Below are positions 1 through 5,361 of a stretch of 5,361 nucleotides of DNA, in pieces. The translations under genes and the position numbers were made by a program. Every line of letters begins with the position of its first letter. Position 1 is the first letter of the stretch. The stretch lies in NCBI GenBank assembly GCA_011620045.1, contig WOZY01000067.1:1-5361 (forward strand), written 5' to 3'. This stretch comes from Mesotoga sp. (GTDB taxonomy: Bacteria; Thermotogota; Thermotogae; Petrotogales; Kosmotogaceae). Under the pieces are notes generated by a model, which made no database searches, had not been told where the DNA came from, and worked only from the letters and a program-made list of their open reading frames with translations.

Positions 1-615
1 GCGATAAATCCATATCTTCTCGAAGGTAAAAAGACTTGCGCCCTTGAGCTTGCCTTTGAGATGCGGGATAATCTCCCGGATTTCGTTTTTGTTCCGGTAG
101 GAGATGGAACGGTGCTTTCAAGTTTTTACAAAGGATTTGATGATCTCATCAAACTCGGGCTGATAAACAAAATGCCGACCATGGTAGGAGTTCAGGCAGA
201 GGGCTCCGCGGCAATTATGAAAACCTACGAAAGAGGCTATCCCTTCAACCCCATAGATTTCGAGGCATCGACGGTTGCCGACAGCATCTGTGTTGGAAAA
301 CCGAGAGATGTTGTAAAGGCCTGTCGCTACACCAAAGCACATAACGGTCTCTTTTTATCTGTTTCAGACAGCCGAATTCTCGGGGGTATAATTGAACTTG
401 CAAGGGAGACAGGCGTTTTCGCTGAGCCAGCCGGAGCGACAGCATTTGCCGGTTTCAGAAAGGCGAGAGAAATCGGGATTGTCGACGAACGAAGCAGGAT
501 TCTGGTCGTCGTTACGGGTAATGGCTTGAAAGATCTCAAGAATGTATCGACTGTTCTTCCCGAAGTAAAGACCCTCCCGCCGGAGAAAGATGTTATTGAG
601 GAGGCACTTAGATGA
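1..615 (+). CDS. Threonine synthase-like PLP-dependent enzyme, C-terminal part (5' truncated by window edge)
   Basis: The frame is open from base 1 to the TGA at 613-615, giving 204 residues. The true start lies upstream, so the ATG at 61 is internal (Met21 of the fragment). It looks like the C-terminal half of a fold-type II PLP enzyme. A phosphate-binding glycine loop PVGDGT lies at about residues 32-37, EPAGAT at 142-147 and TGNGLKD at 172-178; the last two are characteristic of threonine synthases. The N-terminal half with the PLP lysine is outside the window. Threonine synthase converts O-phosphohomoserine to threonine. However, the setting in a molybdenum hydroxylase operon, with an ATGA overlap to the next gene, suggests a specialised lyase or beta/gamma-replacement enzyme acting in the same catabolic route. 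It does not resemble E. coli YgeX (diaminopropionate ammonia-lyase), the PLP enzyme of the E. coli purine cluster, as I remember that sequence. The family is fairly certain; the substrate is unknown. Confidence 0.88.
   Translation, partial: AINPYLLEGKKTCALELAFEMRDNLPDFVFVPVGDGTVLSSFYKGFDDLIKLGLINKMPTMVGVQAEGSAAIMKTYERGYPFNPIDFEASTVADSICVGKPRDVVKACRYTKAHNGLFLSVSDSRILGGIIELARETGVFAEPAGATAFAGFRKAREIGIVDERSRILVVVTGNGLKDLKNVSTVLPEVKTLPPEKDVIEEALR
598..604 (+). promoter_or_regulatory. Shine-Dalgarno site for the first [2Fe-2S] gene
   Basis: GAGGAGG lies inside the last codons of the PLP-enzyme gene, 7 nt before the ATG at 612. Together with the ATGA stop/start overlap (612-615) this indicates translational coupling and fixes the start. 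Confidence 0.75.
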
Positions 616-1085
616 AGATCACCTTCACACTTAACGATGAGACTTTAACAATGGATATTAAGGAAGATATCAGGTTACTGGATTTCTTACGTGACGAACT
701 TGGCCTCACCGGGACAAAGGAAGGTTGTGGCGAAGGAGAGTGTGGAGCCTGCACCGTAATAATCGACGGCAAGGCAGTCAATTCCTGTCTCGTTCTTCTT
801 CCAGAGATAGACGGTTCCGAGATCACAACGATCGAAGGGCTCTCTAAGAATGGCGAGCTTGACCCCATTCAGAAGGCCTTCATTGACGAAGGAGCAGTTC
901 AGTGCGGATTCTGCACGCCGGGAATGATTATGTCAACGAAGGCGCTTCTCGACCGGAAGGTCTATCCAAGCGATGAAGAGATAATGGAAGCGATAGAGGG
1001 AAACCTCTGCAGATGCACCGGCTACTACAAGATAATCCAGGCAATGAGAACGGCAGCTGAGAACCTAAGGAAAGCAAATGAATAG
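612..1085 (+). CDS. [2Fe-2S] subunit of molybdenum hydroxylase (S1, XdhC/CoxS type)
   Basis: This 157-residue protein has the normal length for the small iron-sulfur subunit of the xanthine dehydrogenase/CO dehydrogenase family. It would carry electrons from the molybdopterin centre to FAD in the cytoplasm. The N-terminal plant-ferredoxin-like domain (about 1-75) has cluster ligands C39, C44, C47 and C59 in the canonical EGCGEGECGAC setting. The C-terminal helical [2Fe-2S] domain (about 80-150) has Q97, C98, C101, C133 and C135 in the canonical QCGFCTPGM and NLCRCTGY motifs. All eight cysteine ligands are present. The start is set by the ATGA overlap with the PLP-enzyme gene and a strong GAGGAGG site. 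The 3' end overlaps the MocA-like gene by 8 nt. It is the more canonical of two [2Fe-2S] subunits here (the other starts at 3360) and looks like E. coli XdhC, so its natural partner is probably the FAD subunit at 1701. Confidence 0.96.
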   Translation: MKITFTLNDETLTMDIKEDIRLLDFLRDELGLTGTKEGCGEGECGACTVIIDGKAVNSCLVLLPEIDGSEITTIEGLSKNGELDPIQKAFIDEGAVQCGFCTPGMIMSTKALLDRKVYPSDEEIMEAIEGNLCRCTGYYKIIQAMRTAAENLRKANE

Positions 1086-1668
1086 TGAATCGGTTGCACT
1101 GATCCTTCTTGCGGCCGGAGAATCCAGTCGTTTTCGCGGCGAGAAGTTGCTGACGGATTTCAGGGGAAAACCTCTTCTACAATGGTCGCTAGACAATTTT
1201 GAAAGCGTCGTTGCTCTGGAGAAGATTCTGGTCCTGAAGCCGGGCTTCGAAATTGAGAAATTCAAGACTGGTACGTTCAGAACTGTTGTCAACGAGAACT
1301 ATTCAAGCGGTATCTCGACAAGCATAGTCAGGGGCATGGAAGAGTGTCCCCAAAGCATTGAAGGAATCGTCTTGTCGCTTGCAGATATGCCTTTGATTAC
1401 CGGAGAAGACGTCGAATGTCTTCTCCATTCCGTAAGACCAGAAGATGAAATGGTCTCCTTCGTTTTTCAGGGTAAGAAAGGCTTTCCGACATTCATATCG
1501 AAGAAGCTGTTCCCTGAACTGTCCAAGATTTCCGGTGACCAGGGTGCCTATCAGCTGGTGAGAAGAAAGCTGGCATCGATTCGCGAAATTGAGGGTGGAA
1601 GACACAATGTGTTTGACATTGATGTCCCGGAGAAGATAGTTCATTCAGACCACGATTATTCTTTCTAG
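1078..1668 (+). CDS. MocA-like molybdenum cofactor nucleotidyltransferase
   Basis: This 196-residue protein is close in length to E. coli MocA (about 190). The family transfers CMP from CTP to molybdopterin-Mo, giving the cytosine dinucleotide cofactor used by xanthine dehydrogenase-type enzymes. Visible motifs are the N-terminal nucleotide-binding signature LAAGESSRFRGEK (residues 11-23), N72-ENYSSGISTS (to about 82), the metal-binding LADMP (101-105), GFPTF (135-139, where relatives have GHP), SGDQGA (152-157) and the C-terminal DIDVPE (180-185). The signature has R20-G21 where many relatives have Gly directly after R-M/F; the lysine spacing is kept. The ATG at 1078 is preceded by AAGGA about 6 nt upstream and overlaps the end of S1 by 8 nt. 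Its place between structural genes suggests cofactor supply dedicated to this enzyme. CTP rather than GTP use is inferred from family and context. An enzyme of a related cofactor route is possible. Confidence 0.9.
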   Translation: MNSESVALILLAAGESSRFRGEKLLTDFRGKPLLQWSLDNFESVVALEKILVLKPGFEIEKFKTGTFRTVVNENYSSGISTSIVRGMEECPQSIEGIVLSLADMPLITGEDVECLLHSVRPEDEMVSFVFQGKKGFPTFISKKLFPELSKISGDQGAYQLVRRKLASIREIEGGRHNVFDIDVPEKIVHSDHDYSF

Positions 1669-1686
1669 ATAGTGAAAGAGGATTTT

Positions 1687-1694
1687 GGAGGTGA
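1687..1694 (+). promoter_or_regulatory. Strong Shine-Dalgarno site for the M1 FAD subunit gene
   Basis: GGAGGTGA lies 6 nt before the ATG at 1701, inside the only intergenic gap of the window (1669-1700). No -35/-10 pair or hairpin terminator was seen in this 32-nt gap, so the gene is read as part of the operon with its own strong initiation site. Confidence 0.75.
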
Positions 1695-1700
1695 AGTGAG

Positions 1701-2537
1701 ATGTCGTTTAGGGTTTTTATGCCGACCAGTGAGGAGGAGCTCCAAAGACTCCTTTCTGAGAGAAGCTGCATTCTTGCCGGCGGCACCGACCTGCTGGTGA
1801 AGATGAGGTTGAAGAGAGTACACCCAGATAGGGTGATAAGCTTGAGGCATCTCGAGGGGTTTGATACCATAGAAGACCTGGGCGACTCGCTAAGAGTAGG
1901 CTGTAAGGTCACCATGTCCGAACTTCTGAACAGCGATGCAATTATTAAGCACAGCAAAATACTGGAGATGGCTTTAAGAGAGATTGGAAGTCCACAGATC
2001 AGAAACCGGGCCACACTGGTAGGAAACGTTGTCAACGCGTCTCCCGCGGGTGATTCGATAGTTCCTATGTTGCTTTCCAATGCAAGCCTGTCGATAGGTA
2101 GCGCCGCAGGAGAGAGAGTCGAAAGGATCGACGATTTCATTAAAGGCCCGGGATTGACATCTCTTGCAAATGGAGAATTCGTCAAGTCCATAACGTTCGA
2201 AAAGACCGGAGATTTTTTCCCTCAGTTCCACAAAGTTGGCCAGAGGAACGCAATGGCCATTGCAGTAGCTTCAGTGGGATCCCTAATCTCCGAATCGGAG
2301 ATCAGGATGGCCTTCGGATCGGTCGCTCCAGTAGTTGTCGTTCCCGTCGAAGCCTGCAAGTACTATTCAAGATCTGGAGAGTCCTTTGACGAGGACAGAT
2401 TCGTCGAGCTTGCAATGAAATCCGTTACACCGATCGATGATGTTCGTGCAAGCTCGTGGTATAGAACTACCGTGATCAAGAATCTCATTTTGAGGACCTT
2501 AAAAGTCTGGAGAAAGAGGGGATATGATGCTGACTAA
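1701..2537 (+). CDS. FAD-binding subunit of molybdenum hydroxylase (M1, XdhB/CoxM type)
   Basis: This 278-residue protein has the usual length for the medium, flavin-binding subunit of xanthine dehydrogenase-like enzymes, which takes electrons from the [2Fe-2S] subunit and passes them to an acceptor. The PCMH-type FAD domain (about 1-165) shows AGGTDLLVKM at 26-35 and the second flavin loop from G96 to D118, with IRNRATLVGN followed by ASPAGD. In that loop V107 stands where most relatives have Gly (TIGGN). GPGLTSL (149-155) follows. The C-terminal CO dehydrogenase flavoprotein domain (about 172-270) has the FHKVGQRNAMAIA stretch at 176-188. Only three cysteines are present (23, 68 and near 219), so there is no extra 4Fe-4S insertion as in 4-hydroxybenzoyl-CoA reductase. 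It resembles E. coli XdhB, including the C-terminal AFG-APV and SSWYR-type stretches. It overlaps the next gene by 14 nt. Confidence 0.95.
   Translation: MSFRVFMPTSEEELQRLLSERSCILAGGTDLLVKMRLKRVHPDRVISLRHLEGFDTIEDLGDSLRVGCKVTMSELLNSDAIIKHSKILEMALREIGSPQIRNRATLVGNVVNASPAGDSIVPMLLSNASLSIGSAAGERVERIDDFIKGPGLTSLANGEFVKSITFEKTGDFFPQFHKVGQRNAMAIAVASVGSLISESEIRMAFGSVAPVVVVPVEACKYYSRSGESFDEDRFVELAMKSVTPIDDVRASSWYRTTVIKNLILRTLKVWRKRGYDAD
2517..2521 (+). promoter_or_regulatory. Shine-Dalgarno site bearing on the M2 start choice
   Basis: GAGGG ends 2 nt before the ATG at 2524 and 5 nt before the ATG at 2527. The second spacing is normal and the first too short, so 2527 may be the real start. An upstream GGAG (2510-2513) could serve 2524 at 10 nt. 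Confidence 0.5.
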
Positions 2538-3363
2538 CGTAAGTGAGTACTTCAGACCACAGACCGTTGAAGAGGCATACGAACTCATGCAGAACGACAA
2601 AGAACATTCAATATTCCTTTCCGGAGGAACTATCGTGGCTTTGATGAAGTCATCGCGCATCGAAAAAGTCATCGATCTGAAATCACTCAGACTTGACACG
2701 GTCTCTGTGACCGAAGACGAAATTGTCGTTGGCGCGACGACAACCGTTGAGTCCTTCAGGAAGGACCCTGTGATAAGAAAGAAGTTCGGAGAGTTCTTCT
2801 ATGAGGCTTTCTCTCTCGTTGGTTCATGGCAAATCAGGAATATGGCTACTATCGGAGGCTCTATAGCGCCGAAACTAGGATGGTCGGACGTAAGCACCTG
2901 CCTCCTGGTAACGGGCTCGAGCCTCATTATCTATGGAGTCGACGGCTATCAAAGAATGCTGATATCCGATTACTTTTCCCTCCCTGCAGGCGAAAAGCCG
3001 TTGATAACGCACGTAATACTGAAGAGAGACGGCTGGTTTTCGGCCTTTGAAAAATTCTCTAAAACTACTTTCGACGTTGCGACCGTCAATGCAGGCCTTT
3101 CAATCAGGCCCGAGCAGGGCAGAATAAAAGCCGCCAGAGTTGTATGCGGATCGAGACCGCAGTACCCGGCGAGGTTCGAAAGCGTCGAAAGCGCCATGGT
3201 TGATCTGGAAATAAATGAAGTCATGCCTTCGATCGTAAGGAGTCTCGTCTATGAGAGTTTTGTCGGAGGGTCTAATATGACCGCTTCCTTCGAATACAGA
3301 AAGCACCTTGCGTTAGTCCTTGCTCAGAGAGCTGCCGAAAAGCTGAAGGGGATGATTGAATGA
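2524..3363 (+). CDS. Second FAD-binding subunit (M2), divergent, YgfM-like
   Basis: This 279-residue protein (278 if it starts at the adjacent ATG at 2527) belongs to the same FAD-binding subunit family as the gene at 1701. It opens with the typical YFRPQTVEEAYEL segment. The first flavin loop reads SGGT (33-36) followed by I37 instead of the usual Asp/Glu. The second, GSWQIRNMATIGGS (100-113), has S113 where most relatives have Asn; D122 follows where an Asp is expected. The C-terminal domain begins near FEKFSKTTFDVATVNAG (175-191). Only two cysteines occur (126, 208), so no extra iron-sulfur cluster is likely. Its layout resembles E. coli YgfM, the putative FAD subunit encoded next to xdhD, which as I recall also departs from GGN at this loop (GGE). 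It overlaps the M1 gene by 14 nt and the S2 gene by an ATGA. It probably serves the S2-L pair that follows. Flavin binding is likely but not certain given the substitutions. Confidence 0.92.
   Translation: MMLTNVSEYFRPQTVEEAYELMQNDKEHSIFLSGGTIVALMKSSRIEKVIDLKSLRLDTVSVTEDEIVVGATTTVESFRKDPVIRKKFGEFFYEAFSLVGSWQIRNMATIGGSIAPKLGWSDVSTCLLVTGSSLIIYGVDGYQRMLISDYFSLPAGEKPLITHVILKRDGWFSAFEKFSKTTFDVATVNAGLSIRPEQGRIKAARVVCGSRPQYPARFESVESAMVDLEINEVMPSIVRSLVYESFVGGSNMTASFEYRKHLALVLAQRAAEKLKGMIE
3346..3352 (+). promoter_or_regulatory. Shine-Dalgarno site for the S2 gene
   Basis: AAGGGGA lies 7 nt before the ATG at 3360, within the end of the M2 gene. The ATGA overlap (3360-3363) supports coupled translation and this start. 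Confidence 0.65.
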
Positions 3364-3833
3364 GAATAGCATTCACTGTGAACGGAAGACTTCATGGACT
3401 CGAAATCGAGCCCGGGGAATATCTCCTCGAAGTTCTCAGAAGAATCGGCTACAAGAGCGTGAGAAGGAGCTGTGGTTCGGCGAGCTGTGGCACTTGCACA
3501 GTTCTCCTGAACGGAAAACCGATACTCTCTTGCTCTACTTTCGCCGCTTCTGTAGATGGGCAAAACATTGAGACGGTTGAAGGAATGGCAGATGGTGATA
3601 AGCTCCATCCAATCCAAGAAGCGATTCTTGAGGAAGGAGCCGCCCAGTGCGGATACTGTATTCCCGCTGTTGTTATGACCGGTGAAGCTCTGCTGAGAGA
3701 AAATCCCGATCCGACCGATGAAGACATCCGGCTCGCTTTGAACGGCAACTTATGCAGATGCACGGGATATGAAGCTCAGAATAGAGCGATAAAGAAGGCA
3801 GCCGGAGTAATGAGAGGTGAAACCGATGAGTGA
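3360..3833 (+). CDS. Second [2Fe-2S] subunit of molybdenum hydroxylase (S2), non-canonical cluster motifs
   Basis: This 157-residue protein has exactly the same length as S1 and the same two-domain plan. The ferredoxin-like domain has C38, C43, C46 and C58, but in the setting RSCGSASCGTC rather than the usual EGCGEGECGAC. The helical domain has Q96, C97, C100, C132 and C134. All eight ligands are intact, but the segment around C97-C100 reads QCGYCIPAV instead of the almost invariant QCGFCTPG. NLCRCTGYE is normal. The segments around SVRRS and the Pro-Ala after the second cysteine pair resemble the N-terminal domain of E. coli XdhD, which as I recall has lost most of its cluster cysteines. The gene begins by an ATGA overlap with M2 and ends with an 8-nt overlap with the large-subunit gene, so stoichiometric co-synthesis with L is likely. 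It should carry electrons from L to a FAD subunit, most likely M2. Confidence 0.95.
   Translation: MRIAFTVNGRLHGLEIEPGEYLLEVLRRIGYKSVRRSCGSASCGTCTVLLNGKPILSCSTFAASVDGQNIETVEGMADGDKLHPIQEAILEEGAAQCGYCIPAVVMTGEALLRENPDPTDEDIRLALNGNLCRCTGYEAQNRAIKKAAGVMRGETDE
3815..3820 (+). promoter_or_regulatory. Shine-Dalgarno site for the large-subunit gene
   Basis: AGGTGA ends 5 nt before the ATG at 3826, inside the S2 gene. It supports that ATG as the start of the large subunit, in frame with the rest of the coding region. Confidence 0.7.
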
Positions 3834-5361
3834 TGAATTCATAACGGTAGGAAGGCCAGAAAAGAAAGTCGACGGTCTGGCGCTCGTAAGGGGAAAACCG
3901 GTATACACTCCTGACTACGATGTGCCTGACGCTCTTGTCGTGAAACTTTTGCGCTCGCCACATGCCCACGCTCTAATCAAGAACATCGATACAGGACAGG
4001 CCGAGACGATTCACGATGTAGTCGGCGTCTTCACATTCAAAGATGTCGAAAGAATTCCCTTCACAAGGGCAGGTCAGGGATATCCGGAGCCTTCACCCTA
4101 CGATACGTATCTTCTGGATAGCAAGGTAAGATACGTTGGAGATGTTGTGGCGGTTGTGGCTGCGAAAAGCGAAAAGGCTGCAAGAGAGGCCATGAAGAAT
4201 ATCAAAGTCGAATATGAAATCCTCGATCCGGTCTTCGATATGAGAGAGGCGTCGAAAGAGGGGGCTCCAGTAATTCATGACGAGGGCGATTGTTCGGGTG
4301 TCTTCGATAAATCAAGAAACATAGCCGCGCACTTTGTGATGGATATTGGCGATGTTGAGAAAACTCTGGAAAGCTGTGATTTCGTAGTGAGGAAGACCTA
4401 TCACGTAGATACACAGCTTCATGCCGCGCTTGAGCCACACAATGCTCTGACTTATTTCGACTCGGTTGGCAGACTTACCGTCGTTTCTTCGACCCAGGTG
4501 CCATTTCATTGCAGGAGAATCCTTTCCCGGATATTGAAAAAGCCCATCGCGGATATCCGTGTGATAAAACCGAGAATCGGCGGAGGCTTTGGAGGCAAGC
4601 AGTCTATTATCGTTGAACCTTATGCGGCTCTTGTAACTATCAAGACAGGCATGCCTGCAAGAATCGTTTACGGCAGAGAAGAAGTCTCAATGGCAACCAA
4701 TATTCGCCACGAGATGAGTTTCGATGTTGCCGTCGGCGCAACGAAGGAAGGGAAGATCAGAGCCGTATCGCTGCAAGGCATATCGAACACCGGCGCCTAT
4801 GGAGAACACTGTCTCACTACCTTCATGGTCGCCGGTTCAAAGACACTGCCGCTCTACAACAAGGTGGACGCCGTTCATTTCGGAGGCGACATAGTATACA
4901 CAAACCTTCCTCCCGCGGGGGCATATAGAGGGTATGGAGCGCCCCAGGGACTTTTCCCGCTTGATTGCGCGATCGACGAACTGGCCTACGAAATGAAAAT
5001 GGATCCGCTGAAGCTCAAAGAAATGAACACTATAAGAGAGGGCGAGACCTCTCCTATATTCGAAATCATGGGTGAAGGAAGAGAAGGGGTCCCGCAGATC
5101 ATGAGGAGCTGTAAGCTTCAGGAATGCATCGATCTCGGAAAAAAGGCAATCGACTGGGATAGTAAGCGGGGAAAGAAGACGAGAAACGGAACGAAGGTTC
5201 GTGGCGTGGGCTGCGCCCTTGCAATGCAAGGCTCGGGAATCCCGAAAATCGACATGGGGGCGGCTACCATCAAGATGAATGAGGACGGTTCATTCAATCT
5301 ACTCGTGGGAGCAACGGACCTCGGCACTGGAAGCGACACCATTCTCGGTCAGATAGCCGCC
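3826..5361 (+). CDS. Molybdopterin-binding large subunit of xanthine dehydrogenase family (L, XdhD-like), 3' truncated by window edge
   Basis: 512 residues are visible with no stop; the family is usually about 750-800, so roughly a third is missing, including the region of the catalytic glutamate. The N-terminal a/b hammerhead domain (about 12-130) has LLRSPHAHAL (41-50) and a VRYVGDVVAVVA segment. The molybdopterin-binding domain follows: SSTQVPF (221-227, Q224 matching the cofactor-contacting Gln of bovine XDH), RIGGGFGGKQ (250-259), GAYRGYGAPQG (365-375) and ATDLGTGSDT (496-505). Q259 stands where bovine XDH has the substrate-binding Glu802, Y370 where it has Phe914, and R368 matches Arg912. 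Several segments (PEPSP, STQVP-H, SGIP-ID, LPLY) recall the large-subunit part of E. coli XdhD, from memory. The enzyme would hydroxylate a heterocycle such as a purine, in the cytoplasm. It starts within the S2 gene (8-nt overlap). Family certain, XdhD-like clade likely, substrate unknown. Confidence 0.95.
   Translation, partial: MSDEFITVGRPEKKVDGLALVRGKPVYTPDYDVPDALVVKLLRSPHAHALIKNIDTGQAETIHDVVGVFTFKDVERIPFTRAGQGYPEPSPYDTYLLDSKVRYVGDVVAVVAAKSEKAAREAMKNIKVEYEILDPVFDMREASKEGAPVIHDEGDCSGVFDKSRNIAAHFVMDIGDVEKTLESCDFVVRKTYHVDTQLHAALEPHNALTYFDSVGRLTVVSSTQVPFHCRRILSRILKKPIADIRVIKPRIGGGFGGKQSIIVEPYAALVTIKTGMPARIVYGREEVSMATNIRHEMSFDVAVGATKEGKIRAVSLQGISNTGAYGEHCLTTFMVAGSKTLPLYNKVDAVHFGGDIVYTNLPPAGAYRGYGAPQGLFPLDCAIDELAYEMKMDPLKLKEMNTIREGETSPIFEIMGEGREGVPQIMRSCKLQECIDLGKKAIDWDSKRGKKTRNGTKVRGVGCALAMQGSGIPKIDMGAATIKMNEDGSFNLLVGATDLGTGSDTILGQIAA

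Noticed and set aside
61..63. ATG at 61 as a real start for the first gene
   Set aside because: The same frame is open back to base 1 and encodes NPYLLEGKKT-like sequence typical of this PLP family, so the Met is internal and the gene begins before the window.
1..615. Diaminopropionate ammonia-lyase (YgeX) as the identity of the first gene
   Set aside because: The EPAGA and TGNGLKD motifs fit threonine synthases. The C-terminal pattern of YgeX, as I remember it (with an STEGDTD segment), is absent.
1669..1700. Possible internal promoter or terminator in the only intergenic gap
   Set aside because: The 32 nt hold no inverted repeat with a T-run and no convincing -35/-10 pair; the visible content is a Shine-Dalgarno site.
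1493..2191. Long antisense open frame of 232 codons, including the M1 start region
   Set aside because: It crosses the end of the MocA-like gene and most of the N-terminal half of M1, both with clear family motifs. Its translation has low-complexity Ser/Leu character and no recognisable motif, as expected for a shadow frame.
1701..3363. M1 or M2 as the 4Fe-4S-containing FAD subunit of a 4-hydroxybenzoyl-CoA reductase
   Set aside because: M1 has only three scattered cysteines and M2 two; neither has the cysteine-rich insertion of that subunit type.
4837..5229. Antisense open frame of 130 codons within the large-subunit gene
   Set aside because: The + strand carries the conserved molybdopterin-binding motif GAYRGYGAPQG and continuous family similarity here. 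The reverse translation shows no motif or plausible ribosome site.

Overview
This window is a stretch of one tightly packed, all-forward operon for a molybdenum-containing hydroxylase system of the xanthine dehydrogenase family. It holds seven genes and about 32 non-coding bases. Base composition is moderate. Arg is mostly AGA/AGG and Ile ATA is common. With the gene content, this suggests an anaerobic bacterium, and a Thermotogota member such as a Mesotoga-like organism would fit. That taxonomic guess comes from codon style and gene content only and is weak.

Layout: (1) the C-terminal 204 residues of a threonine-synthase-like PLP enzyme, cut by the left edge; (2) a canonical [2Fe-2S] subunit (S1, XdhC/CoxS type); (3) a MocA-like nucleotidyltransferase for molybdopterin cofactor maturation; (4) an FAD subunit (M1, XdhB/CoxM type); (5) a second, divergent FAD subunit (M2, resembling E. 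coli YgfM); (6) a second [2Fe-2S] subunit (S2) with unusual residues around its clusters; (7) the first 512 residues of a molybdopterin-binding large subunit (L, resembling the large-subunit part of E. coli XdhD), cut by the right edge. Neighbouring genes overlap by 4, 8, 14, 4 and 8 nt. The only gap is the 32 nt before M1. No promoter, terminator, RNA gene, mobile element, repeat or CRISPR array was seen.

How they work together: in this family L hydroxylates a heteroaromatic substrate or aldehyde at a Mo centre. Electrons then pass through the two [2Fe-2S] clusters of S to FAD in M. MocA would supply the cytidylated cofactor form. Having two S and two M genes but only one L in view is the main oddity. 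M2-S2-L looks like an unfused version of the E. coli ygfM-xdhD pair, while S1 and M1 look like XdhC and XdhB. A second large subunit may therefore lie downstream, or L may exchange electron-transfer partners. Comparisons to E. coli proteins are from memory, not from a search. The physiological substrate cannot be read from the sequence; purine or uric acid breakdown is a reasonable guess.
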